A DNA stretch of 64,000 nucleotides from Brenneria bubanii (GTDB taxonomy: Bacteria; Pseudomonadota; Gammaproteobacteria; Enterobacterales; Enterobacteriaceae): NCBI RefSeq assembly GCF_022378355.1, contig NZ_JAKMAJ010000012.1, forward strand, positions 1 to 64,000, written 5' to 3'. A program made the translations under genes and the position numbers. Positions 33,439 to 41,332 of the stretch are shown here, in pieces. The notes beneath the pieces are model-generated. The model made no database searches, was not told the DNA's origin, and was given only the letters and a program-made list of their open reading frames with translations. Positions within the stretch are counted from its first letter, which is position 1. Every line of letters starts with the position of its first letter.

Positions 33439-33454
33439 TCCGAGTCCGACACCA
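33439..33454 (+). repeat. Second degenerate tRNA-Phe tail
   Basis: TCCGAGTCCGACACCA, one mismatch and a missing GG relative to the intact tail. It precedes the decayed P4 integrase by 160 bp, the distance expected of an attachment site for that older island. Confidence 0.45.
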
Positions 33455-33614
33455 CCTTTCTTGTTTATGCCTCCTTATCAATCCCTATATTGTTGTGATT
33501 CAATAAGTTGGCGTAAAAATATTTTCCGATGCGTTTTGACTTATCCCTTCGTATCCGAAAAATTTGGGGTCAGATTGCGGGTCGTTCAGTTCGATGAACG
33601 AAGGAGCCCCTCAC

Positions 33615-34090
33615 ATGGCCCTGAATGACAGCAAAATCCGCGCAGCCAAATCCCGCGCAACATCCTACAAACGTTCCGACTCGCAAGGTCTGTACCTGAC
33701 GGTATCCGCCCGCAGCGCCAAGTTATGGTATTTCCGCTATCGCTTCGGCGGTAAAGAAACAGCCTGGCTTTTGGCCCCTACCCGCAAACTACACTGGCGG
33801 AAGCCCGCGAAAAGAGCGATGGACATCGCTCAGGTTGAAACCCGCATCTGGCGCAGTTGGTTAAGGCAATTGACGACAAAGGCGTGCATGATGTCGCCGG
33901 ACGGGTACGCCAGCATTTGACCAAAATCATGCGTCACGCCGTACAGCAGGGCGTGATTAAATATAATCCGGCTTGCGATCTGGATGGCGTCGTGACCCCG
34001 GTGGTGACCCAACATCACCCCGCCCTGCTGTTGAAACATCTGGAGGCGCTGATAATCAGCAGGCTCGGAAATGTTCGGCAGTGGCAATAA
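33615..34090 (+). pseudogene. Decayed P4-type integrase
   Basis: Starts normally at 33615 (MALNDSKIRAAKSRATSYKR), with the DUF4102 domain through YRFGGKE. The frame is then lost near 33760, where ENRLAFG-type sequence should follow; the alternative frame continues as TLAEAREK. A stretch corresponding to roughly 80-100 codons is missing before HDVAGRVRQHLTKIMRHAV, and similarity ends at about 34055, before any catalytic Arg-His-Arg-Tyr. It marks an older island integrated at the same site and now immobile. About 45% of the gene remains. Confidence 0.8.
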
Positions 34091-34169
34091 ATTGTCGAGT
34101 GTAACGTATGACCCCGACCGGGATGCGGTTCGCAGTTTTCAGGGGCATTATCGTATTTGGCGACTAGCC

Positions 34170-34297
34170 TGCATGTCAGGCCGCTTCTTGCAGGTCATGA
34201 AGCATTTTGTGCCGGAGGGATATTACTGTGCAGCAAAAGATGCAGATAAGAAAAAACTGTTATTTCTTTTTAAAGGATTATCTGTTGATTTTGTGCA
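34170..34297 (+). repeat. Block duplicated from about 16757-16885
   Basis: Shares CAGGTC-TGAAGCATTTTGTGC and the following A+T-rich stretch (AAAACTGTTATTTC versus AAAACTGTTTTTTG; CTGTTGATTTT versus TTGTTGATTTT) with the region upstream of the Ner-like operon in the other island. A 104-aa frame (34071-34385) overlaps it, but its N-terminus is integrase debris. Confidence 0.5.
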
Positions 34298-34482
34298 ATC
34301 AGATAAGCAGGAGAAACGGCGCAGAGTCTGTATCAACGCTGCGCCAACGGCAGACCACATTTTGGGCAATTACCTGACTTCATGAGAACCGTCACGCCTT
34401 ATAACAGGTGGACATCTGAGGATATAGGTATTGTTGACCCTAACCGCGGCTTTATCTATTTTGACAGGGGAGAACCACGAAC

Positions 34483-34917
34483 ATGAAAAATTCACTAAAA
34501 ATTACGCTGACCATTCTGGTGGTATGCGTAATTGGTCTTTTCTATGGATTACAATATCTCAAGATGGAATTCGTTGACGGTGCTGATTACACGGAACAGG
34601 ATAAGCGGGAATACGATTATTACACTCCGGTATTGCTAAAAAATATTCCTCGCGTTAGTAACGTCTACAGCTTCCATTACAGCAATGTGTCCGGACCCAA
34701 CCCCACACTGATTTATCAGGTAAGATTTTCCGGCACAACGGATACTAGCGAAATTGACACCTACCTGGAAAAAAACGGGTATAAAAAAGGAGGAATGTGC
34801 GATACCAGCGGAGATTGCTGGATAGGCAAGGATCCCAATATAACCATATCGGTGGGTATCGAAGAAAACCCGAGCGCCATCTGTGTCAAGATGGTCGATA
34901 AGGTGGGATACCATTGA
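34483..34917 (+). CDS. Small membrane-anchored hypothetical protein
   Basis: A 144-aa protein with one N-terminal membrane segment or uncleaved signal (LTILVVCVIGLFYGLQYL) and a soluble domain that would face the periplasm, with two Cys close together (GGMCDTSGDCWIG) able to form a disulfide. GGGGAGAACCACGA precedes the ATG. The gene stands alone in a debris region. Size and topology are compatible with an immunity or inhibitor protein, but I do not recognise it. Confidence 0.5.
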   Translation: MKNSLKITLTILVVCVIGLFYGLQYLKMEFVDGADYTEQDKREYDYYTPVLLKNIPRVSNVYSFHYSNVSGPNPTLIYQVRFSGTTDTSEIDTYLEKNGYKKGGMCDTSGDCWIGKDPNITISVGIEENPSAICVKMVDKVGYH

Positions 34918-35084
34918 CGAGATTAGGCAAGAAATAGCGAAAACCCTACTATAAACTACAATCGCAGATTATTATATACAATAAAAACAGTTAATTATGA
35001 TCTTTTCGTGGTTTTTTACATCATTGAAAAGCTCAAATCCCAGAGCGAGTCTGGAAGGCATGTGCTCATTGTTTAACCTTTCCG

Positions 35085-35108
35085 GCACTGCCAACAAGCT
35101 CACTTTTT
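35085..35108. repeat. Hairpin repeat, degraded copy 3
   Basis: GGCACTGCCAACAAGCTCAC followed by TTTTTT matches the right half of the ICE hairpins at 1890 and 3989; the left arm has diverged (TTCCGGCA). The interval 34918-35420 holds no gene I can support. Confidence 0.5.
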
Positions 35109-35420
35109 TGCCACCAATAAGTATCCTGAGTAATACCAGATACTGGTTCTATTCACTACATTGCAGATCGCAGACTCCGCATCCTGGTGAAAAAGGCATG
35201 TTAGCAAAACGCCGGAAGAGTTACTTGCCAGATTGAAACGTCGACCGACGCTACCAGCAACAAGTTCCTTCAGAAACCTTGATGAAGCTGAAATTCTTAC
35301 GACTAAGGTGTGTTAGCTCAAACTCAATCTGACAGTTTCCGCAGATAGAATGCAATCAAACCTGACAATCCGCTATGAGCGAGGAGCAGACATCATGCTC
35401 TTTATTAGGACACCGTATCC

Positions 35421-35930
35421 TTAAAATTTTAATCGCATAGCTACGCGCCGCGCCGGGTTGAAGCCCATTTTTATCTCCTCAGCTTTCTGGCTTATCAGGT
35501 GGGGCGGGCACGATTGGCCTTCCACCATCTCAAAACCTAGTGAAGCGTAAAATTTTGCATTAAAGGCTGCTATGTTATCCGTTGTGAGAGTGGCACCTGC
35601 CAGACCGAGTTGCTGCCCAGAAGAGAGGAGAGACTGCATCAATAATCTGCCGATTCCATTGCGCTGCCAGTTCGGATGTACATCAATTTCAGCAATGTGC
35701 AGCCATATGTCTTCGAAATTGCCAGCTATAAATCCCACAGGGATTGAATCCGGCGTAAAGGCTGCAAGCAGTAAACCGTCTCGGCTGAAATCATAAAATT
35801 CCTTTAGGCTATTTGCGACCGCTTGGCCTGTAACAGCACCTGCTTCACGAAGTGTTTCAAAAGCAGCTAATTCAATGGCGCGGAGTGACGAGTAATGGTC
35901 AGGTTGCGCGGCGCTAATAGTGATGTCCAA
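35421..35930 (-). CDS. GNAT-family N-acetyltransferase
   Basis: A 169-aa acetyltransferase. Motif A, EIDVHPNWQRNGIGRLLMQS, carries the QRNGIG pyrophosphate-binding loop for acetyl-CoA. Motif B-like AFNAKFYASLGFE follows. The start at 35930 gives MDITISAAQPDHYSSLRAIE, the usual RimI-like opening. The substrate cannot be told. It is a lone leftward gene between remnants of islands, full length for the family (150-180 aa) and probably functional. Confidence 0.85.
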   Translation of the reverse strand: MDITISAAQPDHYSSLRAIELAAFETLREAGAVTGQAVANSLKEFYDFSRDGLLLAAFTPDSIPVGFIAGNFEDIWLHIAEIDVHPNWQRNGIGRLLMQSLLSSGQQLGLAGATLTTDNIAAFNAKFYASLGFEMVEGQSCPPHLISQKAEEIKMGFNPARRVAMRLKF

Positions 35931-36129
35931 AAGTTAATTTCCATCTGTTTTAACAAGTTCTATGATGATATGACTTGTTCTCGATTGAATAAAATCAATT
36001 TGTCAGCAATGTCCGTTGTTGGCACAGAGCTACCTGTTAGATTAGGTTTGGCTTTGTGCCATAGCTGTGTCAGGTCAAATCTGAGCTAATACAACTAAGG
36101 TATTAGACGCGCATAAAAACGAAATAGAG

Positions 36130-36321
36130 ATGTTTGTAAAATACCAACCCAAAGGAACACCCTGGCGCAAAAAGATATCTATGAACTTCTCTAAATCAAC
36201 CAGGATAGTCGTTAGAAAAGGGAGCACCGAGGTCAGGAAATGCTATCGTGTCGAAGTCTGGCTGGAACTGACTGAATATAACGGAAAGCCCTATTTTATC
36301 CTGACATCAATGCCGCTGTAG
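36130..36321 (+). pseudogene. Possible C-terminal fragment of a CdiA-type toxin
   Basis: A 63-codon frame ending RVEVWLELTEYNGKPYFILTSMPL-like sequence directly before the CdiI-like gene (6-nt gap). Ending in a hydrophobic ILTSMPL after a Lys/Arg-rich strand resembles the C-termini of BECR/EndoU-type CdiA-CT nucleases (which finish in xxTxYP-like motifs). The remaining several thousand residues of a CdiA are absent and the ATG at 36130 may be fortuitous. Interpretation rests on position and ending only. Confidence 0.35.
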
Positions 36322-36327
36322 TGAATT

Positions 36328-36645
36328 ATGTTCATCAAAAATAAAGCAAGGGAACTCGATAACCTGATCTGTAACTACTTCGGGCAAGATTATGACGTGA
36401 TCGATGACAGTGAAGAACTCCGGCCCAAAATTGATGCGTATAACGAACACTCCGGACGGGCTATGCAATTGGCGCTCCTTGACGATATAGAAGAATTCCT
36501 GTCGCTGGGAGATCTATTGAATAGCACTTTTCACGACGTCTACTGCGAGTATTTTCTTCCTGATCTCTGGGGCACGACTCCCCGTGAATTTTTATTGTTG
36601 GTCCGGGAACAGGTAACTCAGTTTTTAAATAAAGAAAGCAGCTGA
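36328..36645 (+). CDS. CdiI-like contact-dependent inhibition immunity protein
   Basis: A 105-aa acidic, helical protein: RELDNLICNYFGQDYDVID near the N-terminus and EFLLLVREQVTQFL at the C-terminus. The YFGQDYD pattern is typical of the CdiI_2 type of immunity proteins as I remember them. It follows a possible toxin tail, giving an orphan toxin/immunity module like those left when cdiA genes recombine. As an orphan it could protect against sibling toxins. Confidence 0.55.
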   Translation: MFIKNKARELDNLICNYFGQDYDVIDDSEELRPKIDAYNEHSGRAMQLALLDDIEEFLSLGDLLNSTFHDVYCEYFLPDLWGTTPREFLLLVREQVTQFLNKESS

Positions 36646-36726
36646 CGCGCCTGAAACCGTTCTTTCGTGGCTTGTCTGCTGACGAAGGCGCACAAAACGA
36701 GTTTTGTACGCCTTCGTCCAGCCTGA

Positions 36727-36927
36727 TCAAGAGCAATGTTCCGTCTGAAAGAAAGGGTCAGCGCCAATGAACACCTCATCAGGAATATCCGCCCATTCCT
36801 GGCGCAGAATATCGAATTCGCCTTCATTCCAATATCGCAAAAACATCTTACATTCATCCGCATCCAGTTCCAGCACAAACTGAATAGCAGAAACCGCTGC
36901 CTCACAGCACTCACCATTCATTTCCAT
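36727..36927 (-). CDS. Small acidic hypothetical protein
   Basis: A 66-aa acidic protein, VLELDADECKMFLRYWNEGE then WADIPDEVFIGADPFF, of a small conserved enterobacterial type that I have seen near immunity-gene clusters but whose role I do not know. The start at 36927 is preceded by a weak GGAA. Convergent with the CdiI-like gene, 80 bp apart. Confidence 0.45.
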   Translation of the reverse strand: MEMNGECCEAAVSAIQFVLELDADECKMFLRYWNEGEFDILRQEWADIPDEVFIGADPFFQTEHCS

Positions 36928-37053
36928 CAGTATTCCATTAAAATTAAAGATATTTTTTAAACGTAGCCGTCGTCACCGTAATGGCTGTGCCAAACAACAG
37001 CGCTGCTGGCAGTAGCAATAACACTCTCCTATTGCCGGTCCCACTTACAGTTT

Positions 37054-37170
37054 TTAATACGGTGGGCCGGTGGCGATCAGATCAACAGAATTGGCCGGAA
37101 GGTTCTTGATGAATTGCAAAGAATCAACATTCACCAACCGGGTCCCGATATTTTCTTGAAAAATTTCCAT
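37054..37170 (-). pseudogene. DNA (adenine-N6) methyltransferase N-terminal fragment
   Basis: A 38-codon frame: LVNVDSLQFIKNLPANSVDL followed by IATGPPY and a stop. This is the start of an N6-adenine/N4-cytosine beta-type methyltransferase, whose catalytic motif IV is normally (D/N)PPY preceded by T or S and Asp; here TGPPY has Gly in place of Asp. The rest of the enzyme is missing. A hairpin (AACCCCGCC/GGCGAGGTT, 37206-37229) lies behind it. A relic of a restriction-modification or orphan methylase gene. Confidence 0.6.
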
Positions 37171-37202
37171 TTTGAAAGGCTCTTTTCAGTGGATGCAGAA
37201 AG

Positions 37203-37230
37203 CAAAAAACCCCGCCAAACGGCGAGGTTT
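37203..37230. terminator. Terminator-like hairpin
   Basis: AAAAAACCCCGCC-AAA-CGGCGAGGTTT with one bulge; suits a bidirectional terminator between the methylase relic and the effector gene. The rest of 37171-37366 holds the presumed promoter of the effector. Confidence 0.45.
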
Positions 37231-37366
37231 CGATGTTTATGTGTCGTTATGTTGTGACCAACCATAACAGACTATAATAATTTTTGCGCAGCGCACTAGA
37301 ATTATTTATATTTATTCCTGTTTTTTACAATCTGATGTGGCGCTGAAATTAAGGGAGAATGGATGC

Positions 37367-38377
37367 ATGGCGCGTAACTTAGCCCCTGGGTATTGTGTGG
37401 TGGAACGGCCCGGAACACTGGATTACTAGGCACGAGAACTCTTCAGGGGAGTGCGATCCCCGGCCACCAGCCTGTTTATGAAACTCAATGCGGACACCCA
37501 ATACCTGACACCAGGCCAGATTCTGATTGTGGCTGATCCCGACACACCTGATCAGTTGACAATGCAGATGCTAAATACACTCCGACAGGCAAAGAATAAA
37601 ACCAATGCGTCGTTAATTGGCGTTGGCAGTGACGATGCCAGTTTCATGCATAAACATTATGGAATGATTGCAGCGCTGACCGGTGCCGGAGACAAGATAT
37701 TCGGTGCCGCTGGAGACGCTGGAGAAAAATATTTTAATGCTATTGAGCAGACTCTTAAAAAAATTGAGGCCAGATATCAGAATCAGTTCCGCACCCAGGG
37801 AACGCTGATAGGACAGCAGTTCTTTGTAGAACGAAACCAGTTGCTGAATCAGTTAAGAAATCTCGTTAACAAACCACTTCTAGGGGCACTTGCCCGCAAT
37901 ACTGTTAAGTTCAGTGATTATGACAATATGAAGCGGGCATTAAACCTGTCCAGTCGTTCCATTGTGCATGAGTGGTCTACTGTAGGGATGGGCGGCATTC
38001 CCGGTTATTCATACTATGTCGGCAATGCTGCCAGAGCGGCACGTTTTCTTAAGGCCGGTGGGTATATTGGTATCGGATTCGCTTTTGCCGGAACGACTAA
38101 TGATGTGGTTAATGCCTGTTCGACAGGTCGCGAGGGGGAATGCGGAAAAATTGCGTTTAAAGGTTATTCTAAATTCGGTTTATCAACTCTTTTAGGTGTC
38201 GGAGGGGGAGCAGTTGGTGCATCGGCTGGAGGCGCGACTTGTGTTGGACTGGGCATAGCTACGGCCCCCGCAGGAGGTGTTGGTGGATTAGCATGTGCCG
38301 TGGTCGGCTCCGTAGCTGGCGGGATCATTGCAAGTTCTGCTAGCGAATCAATAATTGATTACTTCGTTAAGGATTAA
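37367..38377 (+). pseudogene. LysM-like, glycine-zipper effector gene with in-frame TAG
   Basis: From ATG 37367 (AAGGGAG 9 nt upstream) the frame reads MARNLAPGYCVVERPGTLDY, hits TAG at 37427-37429 and resumes ARELFRGVRSPAT... without frame change for 316 more codons. The opening and PGQILIVADP form a LysM-type module known from type VI secretion-linked effectors. Central helices follow, and residues about 270-325 are a Gly/Ala zipper (GVGGGAVGASAGG, GGVGGLACAVVG), which suggests pore formation. A GTG at 37451 could restart translation without the LysM N-terminus. The next gene looks like a membrane immunity protein. Family function is inferred. Confidence 0.6.
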
Positions 38378-38381
38378 AGGA

Positions 38382-38794
38382 ATGTCTGCCTTGTTTTCTT
38401 ATTTGGGGTTAGCTGCTGTATGGGTAAGCATTCTTTCTTTCATTTTCCTTTTTTTTATTTTGGCTTAAACAATAAAAATTACAACAGAATCATTGAGCTA
38501 TATTACAAAGAAGGGTTTGTATTTTACATACCATATCATTTTCACTCTTTGATGGGTTTTTTTGGTTCATTCACTCTTGTTTATTACTTTCTGTGCCTCT
38601 TAAAGAAGGAAAAACCTTTACTTATGTGGTATGACAACAAAAAAACATACAATTTCTTTGACGATATCCCAAAAGACTTATATAAATGGATGTATTTGTA
38701 TTACAGAATAACACTTATCTGCATACTCTCATGTGCTTTCATTCTATTAATGATTCTAGCCAAGTTTATTAATGAAAATTACTTTGTCAGTTAA
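38382..38794 (+). pseudogene. Putative membrane immunity protein, apparently frameshifted at a T8 run
   Basis: AAAGGA precedes ATG 38382, which encodes MSALFSYLGLAAVWVSILSF, a membrane helix, but the frame stops after 28 codons. The run TTTTTTTT at 38449-38456 joins it, with a one-base shift, to a frame encoding YFGLNNKNYNRIIELYYKEG and two further membrane segments (GFFGSFTLVYYFLCLL and LICILSCAFILLMILA). The combined product of about 137 aa with three helices would suit immunity to a pore-forming effector, whose gene ends 5 bp upstream. Either a disrupted gene or slippage-dependent expression. Confidence 0.5.
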
Positions 38795-38909
38795 CCCTCT
38801 GTAGCCACAATGTGTGGCTACAGTTTCCAAAAACTACTGTCCATCTCCAGCTCAACATCAAGCATCGACAGACAGACGTCAGTTTGCGCCAGTAAACACT
38901 CACACAATC

Positions 38910-39035
38910 GCTGCACCAGCGCCATACGGTCGTGAACGGTTTTATGGCTGCCGCCCGCCTGCCGCGCCAGCGTTTTCATTTGCTGCTCCAGAAAACTCAT
39001 TTTTTTGCATTTCCCCCTTTCATGATTGCCGCCAC
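38910..39035 (-). pseudogene. 5' fragment of the Integrase_1-type recombinase (duplicate)
   Basis: Encodes MSFLEQQMKTLARQAGGSHK then TVHDRMALVQRLCE, nearly identical to the N-terminus of the recombinase at 15324-16196, including the upstream CATGATTGCCGC stretch. After about 33 codons similarity ends. A second island of the same type was therefore present here; only its edge remains. Confidence 0.8.
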
Positions 39036-39097
39036 GCGGCAGCAGCAAAGCCGCTGTCTTGGCTGGTCGCAGTTCATAAAGGTTATCCGCGGTGATC

Positions 39098-39766
39098 TTA
39101 GTCAGGGAGGTATGAATATATGCGTTCAGATGACAAAGAGAGATATTCTCGCCCAACTTCATCAGAGTACGCTGAAGGCACCTTAAACGCTTGTCTAAAC
39201 CCCATACTCACTATATAAAACCCATGAGAATTGACAGCCAAGAAATCTCCATCTTCCAAATCGCGCAAATAAATCATAAGTTCCTCTCCTACGAGAATCT
39301 CATGTACCTCACTTGCATTAAACGTTAAAATGCCAAGCTCCGCTAAATATTTTTCTATTTTCTCACTGGAGAGATCGTTTTTTATCTTGCAGAAATCGAT
39401 CTTCAACGTATTTATATCAAAGCTACATTTTTTTATATTTAGATCAGCATTAATTCCAGCCACCAGCCCTGAATGAAAATAAAAAACTAGTGAGACATCC
39501 TTCCCGGATTTTTTATCAAAGACAGTCACTCCATAAATAGAAAATCCTGTTTCATTTTTTCTTTCATACGCAGAGGAAAATTTTGTATTGTAGATAATAG
39601 TAATATAATTAGGCGTTTCTCCCGGCCCCGTAAGAATCCTTCTGATTACCCCCTCCTGTACTTGTCTAAAATAATGAATATATTCGCCAGGCATTTTTTC
39701 AAGCATTAAGGAGAACAATTGTTCGACGATAGATTTATAATTGTTAAGGCTAAAGATACCAAACAT
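39098..39766 (-). CDS. Hypothetical protein, possibly immunity-type
   Basis: A 222-aa, A+T-rich gene. The start at 39766 follows AAAAGGAG with 6-nt spacing. The protein has two halves: an alternating strand region (SIYGVTVFDKKSGKDVSLVF) and a C-terminal acidic region (EILVGEELMIYLRDLEDGDF, SHGFYIVSMGFRQAF). Size, acidity and location among effector/immunity debris suggest a SUKH-like or other immunity protein, but I cannot assign a family. No signal peptide. The following 39767-40126 has no gene that I can see. Confidence 0.5.
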   Translation of the reverse strand: MFGIFSLNNYKSIVEQLFSLMLEKMPGEYIHYFRQVQEGVIRRILTGPGETPNYITIIYNTKFSSAYERKNETGFSIYGVTVFDKKSGKDVSLVFYFHSGLVAGINADLNIKKCSFDINTLKIDFCKIKNDLSSEKIEKYLAELGILTFNASEVHEILVGEELMIYLRDLEDGDFLAVNSHGFYIVSMGFRQAFKVPSAYSDEVGREYLSLSSERIYSYLPD

Positions 39767-40126
39767 CACCGACTCCTTTTAATGCCAAGTAAATCAGCTA
39801 CCTTTACTAAGGCAATCACATCATGTTTAATTTATTTTCCTTAGCATTTAAATCTATATTTATCAATCAAATAATACTGAGTAACGCTCATTTTTCATAC
39901 ATTAAGCTGATTGTTACCCAAAAAGTTATCGCAGTCTCCGAGTTATCAAAAAACGGATTCGCTCGCACAAATAAGCACTGAGTTTAGGTTTCTGCATCGT
40001 ACCGACCCCGCCGAAAAAGCGGGCTATCGAACGGCGGTTCCATCGCGTCAACCCGTTTATTGATGAATCATCGACACACGCCCCTGGAGTCGCGGCGTCG
40101 TCAATGGATTATGACAATCAAATTTC

Positions 40127-40144
40127 AACTACAACGTTGCCGTT
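40127..40144. promoter_or_regulatory. Candidate TetR operator upstream of the regulator
   Basis: AACT-A-CAACGTTG-C-CGTT, an imperfect palindrome centred on CAACGTTG, 60 bp before the TetR start. Its perfect counterpart lies upstream of the pump genes at 41175-41192. Confidence 0.6.
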
Positions 40145-40203
40145 TAATTCAGTATGCTTTCTCCGTTTATGTAATTCAGCAGATTAAAAAAGAGGGGTAA
40201 CCG

Positions 40204-40791
40204 ATGGCTTGGGATACCGAGGGCACGAAACGAAAAATTTTGAACGCCGCCGTAGTTAAGTTTGCGGAGCTGGGGCCCGATAGCGCAACCGTTGAGTTGA
40301 TTGCGAAAACAGCAGGCGTGAATAAAGAACGAGTATATAAATATTTTGGCGATAAACATTCCTTATTCATGACCGTCCTGAGCGAAGAGCTGGCAAAAGT
40401 CGCGCAGGCAGTGGCGATTGAATCATTAACGGTTGAAGATATCGGTGAATACGCTGGCCGGGCTTATGATTATCATCTTGAACATCCGGAACTCAGCAGG
40501 CTCCTGCGCTGGGAAGGGTTGGTGCTGAATGGAACCGTCCCCGATGAAGATGTTCGGCGTAAATTCTATACCGTCAAAACGCAGGCGATCAAAGATGCTC
40601 AGAAAGCCGGCATTCTCACCCGTGATGTTGATGCCGATCACCTGGCTTTCCTGATTCTCGGGCTGGCTGGCTGGTGGGCGGCATTACCACAAGTTGCACG
40701 TATGGTTACGGGCGCGGATGATGCCCCCGAGCACGTGCGACGCAGGGCTTCTGTCGTGCTGGCGGCGCGTCGTCTGGCGCTAGCGCCATAG
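40204..40791 (+). CDS. TetR/AcrR-family transcriptional regulator
   Basis: A 195-aa TetR-family repressor. Residues 9-50 form the HTH domain: RKILNAAVVKFAELGPDSAT, then AKTAGVNKERVYKYFGDKHSLF with the characteristic YKYFGDK. The C-terminal ligand domain is all-helical (LAFLILGLAGWWAALPQVAR). GAGGGGTAACC precedes the ATG. It points toward the tripartite pump 540 bp away, and both promoters share the CAACGTTG palindrome, so it probably represses itself and the pump until a toxic ligand binds. Confidence 0.88.
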   Translation: MAWDTEGTKRKILNAAVVKFAELGPDSATVELIAKTAGVNKERVYKYFGDKHSLFMTVLSEELAKVAQAVAIESLTVEDIGEYAGRAYDYHLEHPELSRLLRWEGLVLNGTVPDEDVRRKFYTVKTQAIKDAQKAGILTRDVDADHLAFLILGLAGWWAALPQVARMVTGADDAPEHVRRRASVVLAARRLALAP

Positions 40792-41174
40792 CATACAGCA
40801 GCCGGCTCTTCAGGGGGAAGTTCACTGCAGCGTTATCATCACGCCTTGACCTGTGACCTCCCCCAACGCGCAGCATAACGAAGCCTATGCGTAAACGCCG
40901 TCGCTGTAACGCATATTGGCAACGGGGCAAAAAATGGGCGCCGAAGCCTCTAACGGCGCGCCCTAACGCAGTCGCGCCGCGACTCCCATTCACTATGCCT
41001 GTATCCCCTTAGTCTCTTTATTTATCGCCAGACAGATCTCCGCCAGGCCACCAGCCCCCCGCCGTCGATGAACCGCATCTCGAAATGCGCCGTCTTCAGG
41101 CCGCAGCCGCGCACTCTATTGGTGGCCGTTGCGGGAAAAGAGAGTTGTCATTTGGCGAAAATAGCTCTAAATTA

Positions 41175-41192
41175 AACTCCAACGTTGCAGTT
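41175..41192. promoter_or_regulatory. Candidate TetR operator upstream of the efflux operon
   Basis: AACT-C-CAACGTTG-C-AGTT is a perfect 18-bp palindrome, matching the site at 40127-40144 in 15 of 18 positions. It lies 158 bp before the outer-membrane factor start. The interval 40792-41174 between regulator and operator shows no intact gene. Confidence 0.65.
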
Positions 41193-41218
41193 TGTTTTTA
41201 AGGAAAAGAGATGGAGAC

Positions 41219-41281
41219 ATGAAGGTCGGCATTGTCATTTGCGGATTCGCGGCGGTCATTTCAGATGCGGTGACGCGCTAA
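41219..41281 (+). CDS. Possible 20-aa leader peptide
   Basis: MKVGIVICGFAAVISDAVTR, preceded by GGAG, between the operator and the outer-membrane factor gene. It is hydrophobic, so it could be a regulatory leader peptide or the remnant of a small membrane protein. Only the ribosome binding site and location support it. Confidence 0.25.
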   Translation: MKVGIVICGFAAVISDAVTR

Positions 41282-41332
41282 AAGCCAACGCGGCACCGCA
41301 TGCCTTTTTTAATTTTCTGTTCGGGTACCCCT

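Noticed and set aside
34071-34385. 104-codon frame downstream of the decayed integrase
   Set aside because: Starts within integrase debris and runs through a duplicated non-coding block; the matching copy at 16757 does not keep the frame.
40706-40993. Leftward frame between the TetR gene and the pump
   Set aside because: Overlaps the end of the TetR gene, lacks a ribosome binding site and shows no recognisable motif.
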